Of a stretch of 64,000 nt of DNA, positions 1 through 9,280 are shown piece after piece. Each line of letters opens with the position of its first letter. Position 1 is the stretch's first letter. The stretch comes from Streptomyces aquilus (GTDB lineage: Bacteria; Actinomycetota; Actinomycetes; Streptomycetales; Streptomycetaceae), in the NCBI RefSeq assembly GCF_003955715.1, contig NZ_CP034463.1:7626001-7690000 (forward strand), read 5' to 3'. A model generated the notes under the pieces. That model was not told the DNA's origin, did not search any database, and saw only the letters and a list, made by a program, of their open reading frames with translations. A program made the position numbers and the translations under genes.

Positions 1-1
1 G

Positions 2-58
2 GTGTTGACGGCAGTGGCCGGGGTGCGCGCGGGGGTGGTGCGCGATCTGGGGGCGTAG
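2..58 (+). CDS. 3' end of an unidentified upstream CDS (partial)
   Basis: An open frame runs from the left edge to a TAG at 56-58 and encodes 18 residues ending in GVVRDLGA. Nearly every codon ends in G or C, as expected for a Streptomyces CDS, so this is probably the C-terminus of a gene that begins outside the window. Too little is present to name a family, and a chance open frame cannot be excluded. Confidence 0.35.
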   Translation: MLTAVAGVRAGVVRDLGA

Positions 59-394
59 GGGATGCGGGGACTGTGTGATGGCGTGCGGGGTGGGGATGGC
101 TGATTCGGCGGCTACGGCGGCTACGGCGGTGGGGATAGCGGGGACGGCCGCTCGAGGGCGAGGGCGAGGGCGAGGGCGGGGGCGAGGGCGGGGGTGAGGG
201 TGAGGGTGAGGGCGGCCGGGCACACCTGCGAGGACGCGGCCAGCCGACCCCGCCGCCATCCGGTCTGCTTCGGCGGTCGGAGGCGTGACCCCGAGGAGCC
301 CTGCTCCGTTCACCTGAGTGGCGGAACGCGTGGACGGACCTGCCGCCGCAGCCCCGTTCACAGTCCCGCCACGGTTCAGAATCCCGCCCCGCCG
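59..394. other. Intergenic region with hexamer repeats
   Basis: About 340 bases lie between the partial upstream CDS and the first credible start of the debranching-like gene. From about 154 to 214 the plus strand is a run of roughly ten GAGGGC/GAGGGT/GGGGGC hexamers. The open frame of the downstream gene extends back to 194, but a start inside the hexamer run has no ribosome-binding site and would encode low-complexity sequence, so I treat this part as non-coding. No clear promoter seen. Confidence 0.5.
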
Positions 395-2875
395 ATGCCG
401 CACCCGCCCGAGGCGCACCGAGCGCAGAAGTGGCCGCCCATGTATCAGCCGACTCCGCCCTCCACCGCCGATGATCAACGCTCTGCCTCGGACTCGACGG
501 CCTTACGGCAGCCGGACCCGGTCGTAAAGTCCAGCCCGCCGTCCACTGCGACGTCAGACCGGCCACATCCGTTGGGTCCGCCGATGACAGACCGGTTGCA
601 TCTCCCAAGCTCGGCGGCGTCAGACTCGGTCCGTCCCGCAAGCCCGTCGATGTCGGACCGGCCACACCCCTCAAGTCCACTGACGTCGGATCGGCCACAC
701 CCCTCAAGTCCACTGACGTCGGATCGGCCACACCCCTCTAGTCCACCGATGGCAGACCGGCCGCACCCCCCGAGCCCGTCGATGTCGGACCGGCCGCATC
801 CCGCAAGCCCGGCGGCGTCAGACCGGCACAAGCCCCCTGCCCCCGGGCCAACCCGCACCACGGGGCCGACACCTCGTGTCTCGGTCTCACCGGCCCCCGG
901 TGCCCAGTTCCCGCCGCCCCGTCGTCCCGCCGATCTGCCATCCACCCACACCACCCTGATCTGCGTCGCCCTCCCGGGCCTCGCCATCTCCACGGAGCAG
1001 GGGCAGCTGACGGGGCGCGGGCTGGAGGGGTTCTACCGGGCTGGTCGGCGTGTGTTATCGCGCTGTCAGGTTCGCGTGGCCGGGCGTGAACCGCTGCCGG
1101 TGCAGGCGCGGATGACCTCGGCCGACAGCGCGCGGTTCCTGGGCACCGTCCGCACCTCTCCGCATGTGGGCCCGGACCCGGATGTGCTCGTCGAGCGCAT
1201 CCGGCACGCTGACGGTACGGAGCGGATCACCCTGCACAGCGCGGCCGTTCGTCCCCTGCGGCTGCCGGTCGAGGTGGCCCTCGGCACGGACCTGGCCGAT
1301 CTGGGTGCCATCGCGGCCGGTGGCCCGGGGCCCGAACTGCCCGCGAGCGTCCATGACTCCGGTCTGCGCTGGTCGTCGCCCCTCGGGAACGCGTCGGTCA
1401 CGGCAGACCCGCCGCCCGCCGACGCGCTGGCCTCGGCCGGACTGCTGCGCTGGGAGTTGGTCATGCCGCCGGGCGGCAGCGCGAGCGTCGAGCTGCGGGT
1501 CCACCCCGACCGCGCGGGACCCGTTCGGGCCGTGGGCCGGGCGGCGACGAGCCCTCTCGCCCCCGCCCGTGCGATGGGCGACGACCACAGGGCCCAGCAC
1601 CTCATGCGGACGAGCATCGAGGATCTTCAGGCCCTACTGTTGCGCGACCCCGCACACCCCGCCGACACCCACCTCGCCGCCGGCGCGCCCTGGCGCTGCG
1701 GCCTGTCCCCGGCCGACGCGCTCGCCGCCGCCCGCATGACCCTGCCGCTCGGCACCCGTCTCGCCGCAGGCACCCTGCGCACCCTCGCTCGCACCCAGCT
1801 CCAGAGCTCGGGCCCGCAGTCCGGCATGATCCCTGGGCCCAGACGCGACGCGGGCACGCATCTGCCACCAAGCTGCACGGGCACGGAGGCCACGCTGCTC
1901 TTCCCGGTGTTGCTGGCCGAAGCCCGACGCTGGGGCCTGTCCGAGGTCGAGACGGAAGAGTTCCTGCCCGCCGCCGAACGCTGTCTGACCTGGCTGCGGA
2001 ACACCGTCGGCGACGCTCTCTACCTGTGCGATCCACAGCCCGGCGGGCCCCAGCGCTGCGAGACGCAGGCACACGCCCATCGCGCGGCCCTGCTCGGCGC
2101 CGATCTGCTGGACACCTGCGGCAGACCGGGTGGTGCCGCGCTGCGGCACTGGGCGCAGCAGCTGCGGGCCGCCTTCCGGGAGGACTTCTGGATCGACGAC
2201 CTGGGCGGCGGCCGACCCGCGGCAGCCCGTGCCCCGGACGGCCGTCCCGTCCCGCACCTCGGCGCGGCGGCCGCCCACCTCCTCGACACCGGTCTGCTGG
2301 GCGGCGGTGAGCTGGCCTCCGGGCTGCTCGACAAGGTGCAGACCGAACAGCTCGCCCGACTGCTCGGCGGGCCCGCCATGGACTCGGGCTGGGGGCTGCG
2401 CGGGCTGGGTGCGAAAGAGGCGGGGTACAACCCGTTCGGCCACCGCGGGGGCGCCGTCAGAACGCAGGAGACAGCGGTCGCCGTCGCGGGCCTGGCCGCC
2501 GCCGGGTACGAGAAACAGGCGGCGTCACTCCTCCGGGGCACGCTGGCGGCGGCCGAGGCCTTCGGCCACCGGCTGCCCGAGATGTACGCGGGGGAGCAGC
2601 GCACCGACGGGAGCGCACCCGTCCCGCACCCGGCGGCCTGCCGGCCCGCGGCCACGGCGGCGGCCGCGGGGGTGATGCTGCTGACCACACTCGCGGGCAT
2701 CCGCCCCGACGCCCCGGCAGGGACGGTGACTCTGCGTCCGGTGCGCGGTGCGCCGCTGGGAGAGATCGTCCTGACCGGGCTGCGGATCGCGGGTGCCCCG
2801 TTCTCCGTACGGGTCAGCCGCCTCGGTCTGGCCATGGTCGAAGAGGCGGCCGACGGACTGCAACTGGGGGTGTGA
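395..2875 (+). CDS. Glycogen debranching N-terminal domain protein
   Basis: The C-terminal two thirds resemble actinobacterial proteins with the glycogen-debranching-enzyme N-terminal domain (beginning around EQGQLTGRGLEGFYRAGRR, a first domain of about 200 residues) followed by an alpha/alpha toroid-like region of the amylo-alpha-1,6-glucosidase type. The role is probably in glycogen or trehalose-related carbohydrate metabolism, but the substrate is not evident. The first 150 or so residues are low complexity: Pro/Ser rich with nine 11-residue repeats of the form SDRPHPSSPLT. The start is uncertain: ATG at 395, ATG at 440 and several Met codons inside the repeats are in frame and none has a good Shine-Dalgarno. 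Downstream of the repeats the sequence is ordinary and family-like. Family fairly sure, start not. Confidence 0.75.
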   Translation: MPHPPEAHRAQKWPPMYQPTPPSTADDQRSASDSTALRQPDPVVKSSPPSTATSDRPHPLGPPMTDRLHLPSSAASDSVRPASPSMSDRPHPSSPLTSDRPHPSSPLTSDRPHPSSPPMADRPHPPSPSMSDRPHPASPAASDRHKPPAPGPTRTTGPTPRVSVSPAPGAQFPPPRRPADLPSTHTTLICVALPGLAISTEQGQLTGRGLEGFYRAGRRVLSRCQVRVAGREPLPVQARMTSADSARFLGTVRTSPHVGPDPDVLVERIRHADGTERITLHSAAVRPLRLPVEVALGTDLADLGAIAAGGPGPELPASVHDSGLRWSSPLGNASVTADPPPADALASAGLLRWELVMPPGGSASVELRVHPDRAGPVRAVGRAATSPLAPARAMGDDHRAQHLMRTSIEDLQALLLRDPAHPADTHLAAGAPWRCGLSPADALAAARMTLPLGTRLAAGTLRTLARTQLQSSGPQSGMIPGPRRDAGTHLPPSCTGTEATLLFPVLLAEARRWGLSEVETEEFLPAAERCLTWLRNTVGDALYLCDPQPGGPQRCETQAHAHRAALLGADLLDTCGRPGGAALRHWAQQLRAAFREDFWIDDLGGGRPAAARAPDGRPVPHLGAAAAHLLDTGLLGGGELASGLLDKVQTEQLARLLGGPAMDSGWGLRGLGAKEAGYNPFGHRGGAVRTQETAVAVAGLAAAGYEKQAASLLRGTLAAAEAFGHRLPEMYAGEQRTDGSAPVPHPAACRPAATAAAAGVMLLTTLAGIRPDAPAGTVTLRPVRGAPLGEIVLTGLRIAGAPFSVRVSRLGLAMVEEAADGLQLGV
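554..850 (+). repeat. 33-bp in-frame tandem repeat, nine units
   Basis: Units start at 554, 587, 620, 653, 686, 719, 752, 785 and 818. The exact 33-bp spacing keeps the reading frame and encodes an 11-residue motif related to SDRPHPSSPLT. Units 4 to 6 are almost identical; outer units have diverged, and several end in an ATG (MSDRPHP, MADRPHP). Confidence 0.9.
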
Positions 2876-2924
2876 CCTCGTACGACACGCAGCTGCGGGC
2901 AAGTCGGGAGCGGGCGAGGAGCAC

Positions 2925-3764
2925 ATGGCGGACGGAAGTGGATCAGCCACCGGTGAGGCCGACGAAGGGAGTGTTTATCGTCAAGCAGACGACTATGATC
3001 GCCGCATGCCCTACGACCCGTCAGCCTTTCCGCCCTTCGCCGTCACCGTGGACCTGGTCGTGCTGACCGTGCGCCGTCATGCTCTGTGCGCGCTGGCGGT
3101 GCGCAGGGGCGAACCGCCCTTCCAGGGGCGCTGGGCGCTTCCCGGCGGTTTCGTACGGGCCGACGAGGACCTGTCGCAGGCGGCGGCCCGCGAACTCACC
3201 GAGGAGACGGGGCTGCGCGCTCACGACCCGGCCGCCCCGGCGCAGGACAACGGCGCCCACCTGGAGCAGCTCGCGACCTACGGCGACCCCAAGCGGGACC
3301 CTCGGATGCGGGTGGTCAGTGTCGCGCACCTGGCGCTCGCCCCCGACCTGCCCGCACCCCGGGCGGGCGGCGACGCCAGCAACGCGCGCTGGGCGCCGGT
3401 CGAGGAACTGCTCCAGCAAGGGGGCTACGGCCGGGACGGCGAACCGGTCGCGCCGCTCGCCTTCGACCACGCGCAGATCCTGTCCGACGGTGTGGAACGC
3501 GCCCGTTCCAAGATCGAGTACTCGTCGCTGGCCACGGCGTTCTGCCCCACCGAGTTCACCGTGGGAGAGCTGCGCCGCGTCTACGAAGCGGTGTGGGGCG
3601 TGGCGCTGGACCCGCGCAACTTCCACCGCAAGGTGACGGGGACGCCGGGCTTTCTCGTTCCCACCGGCGGTACGACCACACGACAGGGCGGCCGCCCCGC
3701 GCAGCTCTTCCGGGCCGGCGGCGCCACCCTCCTCAACCCGCCGATGCTGCGCCCCGAGGTATGA
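2925..3764 (+). CDS. NrtR-like NUDIX transcriptional regulator / NUDIX hydrolase
   Basis: 279 residues from ATG 2925, preceded by GAGGAG with good spacing; a second plausible start is ATG 3006. The N-terminal NUDIX domain carries an intact NUDIX box (G-x5-E-x7-REL-x-EE-x-GL, within GGFVRADEDLSQAAARELTE and onward), so hydrolase activity on an ADP-ribose-like substrate remains possible. The C-terminal ~75 residues (from about SLATAFCPTEFTVGELRRVY) match the winged-helix part of NrtR proteins, which regulate NAD or sugar metabolism and sense ADP-ribose. A palindrome just before codon 28 (ATG 3006) may be its own operator. Regulator role inferred from the domain pair; target genes not visible. 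Confidence 0.8.
   Translation: MADGSGSATGEADEGSVYRQADDYDRRMPYDPSAFPPFAVTVDLVVLTVRRHALCALAVRRGEPPFQGRWALPGGFVRADEDLSQAAARELTEETGLRAHDPAAPAQDNGAHLEQLATYGDPKRDPRMRVVSVAHLALAPDLPAPRAGGDASNARWAPVEELLQQGGYGRDGEPVAPLAFDHAQILSDGVERARSKIEYSSLATAFCPTEFTVGELRRVYEAVWGVALDPRNFHRKVTGTPGFLVPTGGTTTRQGGRPAQLFRAGGATLLNPPMLRPEV
2976..2996. promoter_or_regulatory. Candidate NrtR-type operator palindrome
   Basis: TCGTC at 2978-2982 and GACGA at 2988-2992 form an inverted repeat around AAGCA, ending 14 bases before the alternative ATG at 3006. Placement at the 5' end of a NUDIX-winged-helix gene suggests autoregulation, and would fit transcription starting near 3006. Confidence 0.4.
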
Positions 3765-3918
3765 CGCGGACTTGGGTGGTTTTGCGGGCGGTGGGGCATC
3801 AGGCGGTGTCCGCAGGGGTGGTTGGGCGGCGAACACTGGTCCGAAAGGCCTGACTACCGCCTGCGGAGCGGGCCTTGCGGTACCGAAAAAACGGACATAG
3901 CGCGCTATCTTGCTACGG

Positions 3919-6234
3919 GTGATCCAGGCCTTCGGACTGACCAGCAACCCCCGCAAGGAGCTTCCGCCCGCCGTCGACGACGTCTCGTTCGAAGCCCGGG
4001 CGGGCCGCGTCACCGCGCTGCTCGGTGCGCCGGGGGCGGGCAAGACGACGACGCTCAGGCTCATGCTCGAACTCCAACAGGGCCGCGGCGTCACCTACTT
4101 CAGAGGCCGCCCCCTGCACCGGCTCGCCCATCCCTCGCGCGAAGTCGGCGTGCTCCTCGGCGATGTGCCGGGCCACCCGGCGCGCACGGTGCGAGGACAT
4201 CTGCGGATGTTGTGCGCCGCCGCGGGGGTTCCGGTACGGCGTGCCGACGAGGTGCTGGAGGTCGTCGGTCTCGTCAGCCTGCGCGAGGAGCGGCTCGGCA
4301 CGCTGTCGCGCGGCATGGACCGCCGCCTCGGCCTGGCCTGCGCCCTGCTGTCCGACCCGCACACACTCGTGCTGGACAACCCCGCAGAAGGGCTCTCTGC
4401 CCGGGAAAGCAGATGGCTGTACGGCATGCTGCGCGCCCACGCGGCGCAGGGCGGCACCGTGCTCATCACCACCGCCGACCCCAAAGAGGCCGCCCGCACC
4501 GCCGATCGAGTCGTCACCCTCGACGAGGGCAGACTCGTCGCCGACCAGGAGGCCGCCGACTTCTCCCGCACCCGGCTGCGCCCCCGAGTCGCCGTCCGCA
4601 CCCCGCACGCCGCCCGCCTCGCCGCCCTCCTCGCCAAGGAAGCCCGCACGGCACACCGCTCCGTCGAGGTGGTCCGCGAGGGCGGCAACCGCCTCTCCGT
4701 GTACGGCAGCACCTGTGCCGACGTCGGTGAGATCGCGTTCCGCCACGGCGTGCTCGTCCACCAACTCGCGGACGAGATCGGCGACATGGGGCCGGGCGCG
4801 GAAGCCACTCCATGGGGCGAAGGGCCCACCACGGACACCGCGCGGGCTTCCGAGGCCCTTCCGGCGGAATCGGTCGCGACCGCCGTACCCGCAGAAGACG
4901 ATGCCCCGGAGAAGTCCGGCACGCCTTCCACGCGCCCGGCCGACACCGACCGACCCGGACAAGCGGACATCGCTCAGGGGACCGGCGCCCCTTCGCCGGA
5001 ACCGACGGCCCTCAGCGCCGTACCGCAACCGCAATCCCTGAGGGACTCACCACCATCAGACCTCGCCCCAGACGGCAAGCCCCACTCGGGACGGACCTCG
5101 CCCCCTGGCGATCCCGAGACGGCGGGCCCTCCCGAGCAAGCCCCACCGCCGACTGATCCCGAGTCGACGCGCACCCTGGCACGGCCCTCGCCTCCCGAGT
5201 CGGCGGAAACCGTCGGACGGCCCTCGCCAGCCGCGGCTCCCGAGTCGACGCGAACCCCGGCACGGCCCTTGCCTCCCGAGTCGGCGGGAGCCGTCGGACG
5301 GCCCTCGCCTCCCGTCGAACCCGGGTCGACGCGAACTCCCGTACGACCCTCGCCCGCCGTCGATCCCAAGCCCACGTCAACCCCCGCCCGGATCGCCCAC
5401 CCCCCAGTGATCGCCAAGCCCGTCGCCCTGTCCGAACTTCCACCCCCCATCTCCGTCCGCCCCGCCCCCAGCCCCCTCCGCCCGCTCCGGTACGAGGTGC
5501 GGCGCGCGGCCGGGGTCGGGACCGGGTTCCTCACGGGGGCCGCCGTGCTGGTCGTGTCCGCCCTGACCGCCGTACTGCTCGCCCGCATCGGTCACACCCC
5601 GCAGCACCGGCTGCTCGCCGCGTGGCCGCGGGAGCTGCCGCTGCCGCCTGCGGCGCTCGGGGCCGGGCTGCTCGGGGCGTTCGCCTTCGGGGACGAGTTC
5701 CGCCACCCCGCGCTGGCGGCGGACCGCGGCAGCGTGCCGCGTCGGCTGGGGCTGCTCGTGGCCAAACTCGTCGTCTCCGCAGCCACCGCGCTGCTGCTGG
5801 CCTTCCTCACGGTGGGCTGCGACGCCGAAGTGCTCTATCTCGTGTACGGACGGGAGCTCGCGCGAGTTCCCGCCGACTGGCTCTCGCTGGGCGCGAGTTG
5901 GACGGGGCTCGTCGTGGGCTGTGCCTGGGCGGGGGTGCTGGCCGCGGGCATTTTCCGGTCCACCACGGCCGGGCTGGCCGCCGTGGTCGCCGTACCCGTC
6001 GTCGTCGTACCCCTCGTACAAAAGGTCTTGGAGGGACCGGCTGTGCGGACGGCCGCAGGGTTCCCGATGCGGCTGCGTGAGACGTTTCTGCTCCAATGGC
6101 CCTTCGGTGGAGAGCGCTATCTGTCCGGCGTGGCTCGGGTGATCGGCCAACCCGTAGGCGGGGCACTGACGTTGTCGTTGACGGCCCTGCTCTGCGCATA
6201 TCTGCTCATGACCCTGCGCAGCAGGGTCCGATGA
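3919..6234 (+). CDS. ABC-type ATPase fused to a membrane domain, degenerate catalytic motifs
   Basis: 771 residues from GTG 3919 (TTG 3910 is an alternative). Residues 1-230 form a DrrA-like nucleotide-binding domain with intact Walker A (GAPGAGKT, 36-43). Other motifs deviate: signature is LSRGM (129-133) instead of LSGGQ/M, Walker B is LVLDNP with Asn at 154 where the catalytic Glu normally sits, and the switch-loop His is replaced by Ala (TTADP, Ala186). A Pro/Ser/Thr-rich linker of about 190 residues with degenerate PESTRTPARP-like repeats follows, then a C-terminal region of about 250 residues with around six membrane segments. So it is a one-chain transporter or a pseudo-ATPase regulator. 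It lies directly upstream of whiH, with only 162 bp between. Substrate unknown. Confidence 0.8.
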   Translation: MIQAFGLTSNPRKELPPAVDDVSFEARAGRVTALLGAPGAGKTTTLRLMLELQQGRGVTYFRGRPLHRLAHPSREVGVLLGDVPGHPARTVRGHLRMLCAAAGVPVRRADEVLEVVGLVSLREERLGTLSRGMDRRLGLACALLSDPHTLVLDNPAEGLSARESRWLYGMLRAHAAQGGTVLITTADPKEAARTADRVVTLDEGRLVADQEAADFSRTRLRPRVAVRTPHAARLAALLAKEARTAHRSVEVVREGGNRLSVYGSTCADVGEIAFRHGVLVHQLADEIGDMGPGAEATPWGEGPTTDTARASEALPAESVATAVPAEDDAPEKSGTPSTRPADTDRPGQADIAQGTGAPSPEPTALSAVPQPQSLRDSPPSDLAPDGKPHSGRTSPPGDPETAGPPEQAPPPTDPESTRTLARPSPPESAETVGRPSPAAAPESTRTPARPLPPESAGAVGRPSPPVEPGSTRTPVRPSPAVDPKPTSTPARIAHPPVIAKPVALSELPPPISVRPAPSPLRPLRYEVRRAAGVGTGFLTGAAVLVVSALTAVLLARIGHTPQHRLLAAWPRELPLPPAALGAGLLGAFAFGDEFRHPALAADRGSVPRRLGLLVAKLVVSAATALLLAFLTVGCDAEVLYLVYGRELARVPADWLSLGASWTGLVVGCAWAGVLAAGIFRSTTAGLAAVVAVPVVVVPLVQKVLEGPAVRTAAGFPMRLRETFLLQWPFGGERYLSGVARVIGQPVGGALTLSLTALLCAYLLMTLRSRVR

Positions 6235-6396
6235 CGACCGTCCGTGACCTTCCGATCCCGCTCTGTGCACAACTCCCCAGGGAAAGCCCATTTCTTTCCG
6301 ATAAGGCGTCAATTGCGACGGGGTGAGCGATCACCCTTTCGTGTGCTTTTCACCAAAGACCTCAAGGGAGTTGGGGACGGCGCCGACAAAGGATCC

Positions 6397-7284
6397 GTGA
6401 GTACCCTTGCGCACACCATGATGACCGCCGCCCGCTCCGCAGACTCCGGCCTCGCCGGCCCGGGCGAACTCGACCGCTACCCCTACGCGGATGCGCCCGC
6501 CGCAGACCGCCTCGGCGCCTCCGCCTGGGACGCCGCGGAACCCGAGCTGGGCCGCGTGGGCCGACGCGCCGCGGGCAGCCGTGGACGCGGACTGCACGGC
6601 CAACTCGTCCAGCAGCTGGGCCAGATGATCGTCTCGGGCGATCTGGGCGCCGACCGCCCGCTGGTGCCCGAGGAGATCGGCCAGCGTTTCGAGGTCTCCC
6701 GCACCGTCGTCCGCGAGTCTCTCCGCGTCCTCGAGGCCAAGGGCCTGGTCAGTGCCCGCCCGAACGTCGGTACGCGCGTGCGCCCGGTCAGCGACTGGAA
6801 CCTCCTCGACCCGGACATCATCGAGTGGCGGGCCTTCGGGCCGCAGCGCGACGACCAGCGCCGCGAGCTGAGCGAGCTGCGCTGGACCATCGAGCCGCTC
6901 GCCGCGCGTCTCGCCGCCGGTCATGGGCGTGAGGAGGTGCAGCAGCGGCTCGCCGACATGGTGGAGATCATGGGCCACGCCATGGCCCAGGGTGACGCGC
7001 TGACGTTCTCGCGCGCGGACGCCGAGTTCCATTCCCTGCTCATCCAGGTCGCGAGCAACCGCATGCTGGAGCACCTTTCCGGGATCGTGTCGGCCGCGCT
7101 CCAGGTGTCCGGCGGACCGGTCACCGGCTGCGACCGGCCGAACGAGGCCTCCCTGGCGCAGCACGGCAGGATCGTCGACGCCCTCGCCGCCGGCGACGGC
7201 ATGGCCGCCGAGTCCGCCATGCGCCAGCTGCTGACCGTCCACCCTGAGGTGGAGCGCGTGGTGCCGGCGCCGCGCGAACACTGA
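6397..7284 (+). CDS. whiH: GntR-family sporulation regulator WhiH
   Basis: 295 residues from GTG 6397 (AAAGGA just upstream). About 60 N-terminal residues precede a GntR winged helix (residues ~65-135, with LGADRPLVPEEIGQRFEVSR and VVRESLRVLEAKGLV), then an FCD-type ligand-binding all-helical domain with the Asp/His metal-ligand pattern (e.g. RADAEFHSLLI). Together with its place directly upstream of hrdB this identifies it as the Streptomyces WhiH ortholog, a FadR-subfamily regulator needed for sporulation septation in aerial hyphae. It ends in a strong hairpin (7359-7400), so it is transcribed separately from hrdB. Confidence 0.9.
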   Translation: MSTLAHTMMTAARSADSGLAGPGELDRYPYADAPAADRLGASAWDAAEPELGRVGRRAAGSRGRGLHGQLVQQLGQMIVSGDLGADRPLVPEEIGQRFEVSRTVVRESLRVLEAKGLVSARPNVGTRVRPVSDWNLLDPDIIEWRAFGPQRDDQRRELSELRWTIEPLAARLAAGHGREEVQQRLADMVEIMGHAMAQGDALTFSRADAEFHSLLIQVASNRMLEHLSGIVSAALQVSGGPVTGCDRPNEASLAQHGRIVDALAAGDGMAAESAMRQLLTVHPEVERVVPAPREH

Positions 7285-7358
7285 CCGCGCACCGCGGGCG
7301 GCGCGGCCGGAGGGTGCCTCCCCCTCCTGGGCATCGTCCGGCCGAAGGGCCGCCTCCC

Positions 7359-7400
7359 GTCGGACCCCGCAGGATCCTTCGGAATCCTGCGGGGTCCGAC
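7359..7400 (+). terminator. Intrinsic terminator after whiH
   Basis: A perfect 17-bp stem (7359-7375 with 7384-7400) with an 8-base loop follows the whiH stop by about 75 bases. There is no T-run, which is usual in Streptomyces. Confidence 0.85.
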
Positions 7401-7726
7401 GGTGCGGGCGAAGGGGTTCGCAAGGTGGTTCGCAAGACGTTTTCTTCCTCCCGGTGCCCGCAGGTGACTCCCTCTGTCCGTGTCTGACCGTTTTTGAGCG
7501 CTTACGGGGTGTGACTCGGGCCACGCAGATTGGGCGTAACACTCCTGGAAACAACGCGATGACCTAAGAGGTGACAGCCGCGGAGGGAATACGGACGCCA
7601 TGAATGGCGCTGTGCATCTTCCCGGCCCCCGCCCGCACCGTCGGCCCATCCCCACGGCCGGTGGTCGGTTCCTGTCCATCCCGGACGGGGCCGGAAGCCG
7701 TTTTCCAACGTTCCGAGAGGTTGTTC
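7401..7726 (+). promoter_or_regulatory. hrdB upstream region with ECF-type promoter candidate
   Basis: This gene-free stretch before hrdB holds CGTAAC at 7535-7540 and CGATGA at 7557-7562 with a 16-base spacer, the AAC-N16-CGA geometry of ECF sigma promoters. The hrdB promoters of other streptomycetes are known to depend partly on ECF-type sigma factors (ShbA, SigR). The leader would be about 160 bases. A GGGAAT at 7585 has no matching GTT at 16-19 bases, so I do not call a SigR promoter. No terminator or small ORF stands out here. Confidence 0.4.
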
Positions 7727-9262
7727 GTGTCGGCCAGCACATCCCGTACGCTCCCGCCGGAGATCGCCGAGTCCGTCTCTGTCATGGCTCTGATTGAGCG
7801 GGGAAAGGCTGAGGGGCAGATCGCCGGCGACGATGTGCGTCGGGCCTTCGAAGCTGACCAGATTCCGGCCACTCAGTGGAAGAACGTACTGCGCAGCCTC
7901 AACCAGATCCTCGAGGAAGAGGGTGTGACGCTGATGGTCAGTGCCGCGGAGCCCAAGCGCACCCGAAAGAGCGTCGCAGCGAAGAGTCCGGCCAAGCGCA
8001 CCGCCACCAAGACGGTCGCGGCGAAGACGGTGACCACGAAGAAGGCCACTGCCACCGCCACCCCGGCGGCGCCCGCCGTCGAGGCCTCCGCCGAGGGCGA
8101 GGCTCCCGTGAAGAAGGCCGCTGCCAAGAAGGCGACGCCCGCCAAGAAGGCCGTCGCGAAGAAGACCGTCGCCAAGAAGGCGACGGCCAAGAAGACGACC
8201 GCCGGCAAGGACGACGCGGAGGTTCTCGAGGACGAGGTTCTCGAGGACATCAAGCCCGGCGAAGAGGAAGAGGAGGGCGGCGAGAGCAAGGGCTTCGTCC
8301 TCTCCGACGACGACGAGGACGACGCGCCGGCCCAGCAGGTCGCCGTCGCCGGCGCCACCGCCGACCCCGTCAAGGACTACCTCAAGCAGATCGGTAAGGT
8401 CCCGCTCCTCAACGCCGAGCAGGAGGTCGAGCTCGCCAAGCGCATCGAGGCGGGTCTGTTCGCCGAGGACAAGCTGTCCAACGCCGACAAGCTCGCCCCG
8501 AAGCTCAAGCGCGAGCTGGAGATCATCGCCGAGGACGGCCGCCGCGCCAAGAACCACCTCCTGGAGGCCAACCTCCGTCTGGTGGTCTCCCTGGCCAAGC
8601 GCTACACCGGCCGCGGCATGCTCTTCCTGGACCTCATCCAGGAGGGCAACCTCGGTCTGATCCGCGCGGTCGAGAAGTTCGACTACACCAAGGGCTACAA
8701 GTTCTCCACGTACGCCACCTGGTGGATCCGTCAGGCGATCACCCGCGCGATGGCCGACCAGGCCCGCACCATCCGTATCCCGGTGCACATGGTCGAGGTC
8801 ATCAACAAGCTCGCGCGCGTGCAGCGCCAGATGCTCCAGGACCTGGGCCGCGAGCCCACCCCGGAGGAGCTGGCCAAGGAACTCGACATGACCCCCGAGA
8901 AGGTCATCGAGGTCCAGAAGTACGGCCGCGAGCCCATCTCCTTGCACACCCCGCTGGGCGAGGACGGCGACAGCGAGTTCGGTGACCTCATCGAGGACTC
9001 CGAGGCGGTCGTCCCGGCCGACGCGGTCAGCTTCACGCTCCTCCAGGAGCAGCTGCACTCCGTCCTCGACACCCTGTCCGAGCGCGAGGCGGGCGTCGTC
9101 TCGATGCGCTTCGGTCTCACCGACGGTCAGCCGAAGACCCTCGACGAGATCGGCAAGGTGTACGGCGTGACGCGTGAGCGCATCCGCCAGATCGAGTCCA
9201 AGACGATGTCGAAGCTGCGCCACCCGTCGCGTTCGCAGGTGCTGCGCGACTACCTCGACTAG
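7727..9262 (+). CDS. hrdB: Principal RNA polymerase sigma factor HrdB
   Basis: 511 residues from GTG 7727 (GAGAGG upstream), the length of S. coelicolor HrdB. Order: region 1.1 (to ~70), an Ala/Lys-rich linker of AKK-type repeats and an acidic block (~75-200), region 1.2 starting at [16 protein letters not shown], region 2 with the -10 recognition and core-binding helices ([33 protein letters not shown]), region 3, and region 4 with the -35 recognition helix ([20 protein letters not shown]). It directs transcription of housekeeping genes. It is monocistronic between terminators. Confidence 0.97.
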   Translation: MSASTSRTLPPEIAESVSVMALIERGKAEGQIAGDDVRRAFEADQIPATQWKNVLRSLNQILEEEGVTLMVSAAEPKRTRKSVAAKSPAKRTATKTVAAKTVTTKKATATATPAAPAVEASAEGEAPVKKAAAKKATPAKKAVAKKTVAKKATAKKTTAGKDDAEVLEDEVLEDIKPGEEEEEGGESKGFVLSDDDEDDAPAQQVAVAGATADPVKDYLKQIGKVPLLNAEQEVELAKRIEAGLFAEDKLSNADKLAPKLKRELEIIAEDGRRAKNHLLEANLRLVVSLAKRYTGRGMLFLDLIQEGNLGLIRAVEKFDYTKGYKFSTYATWWIRQAITRAMADQARTIRIPVHMVEVINKLARVQRQMLQDLGREPTPEELAKELDMTPEKVIEVQKYGREPISLHTPLGEDGDSEFGDLIEDSEAVVPADAVSFTLLQEQLHSVLDTLSEREAGVVSMRFGLTDGQPKTLDEIGKVYGVTRERIRQIESKTMSKLRHPSRSQVLRDYLD

Positions 9263-9280
9263 GACGCGGTCGTACGACGT

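Noticed and set aside
7585..7614. SigR-type promoter (GGGAAT...GTT) before hrdB
   Set aside because: GGGAAT is present at 7585, but no GTT lies 16-19 bases downstream.
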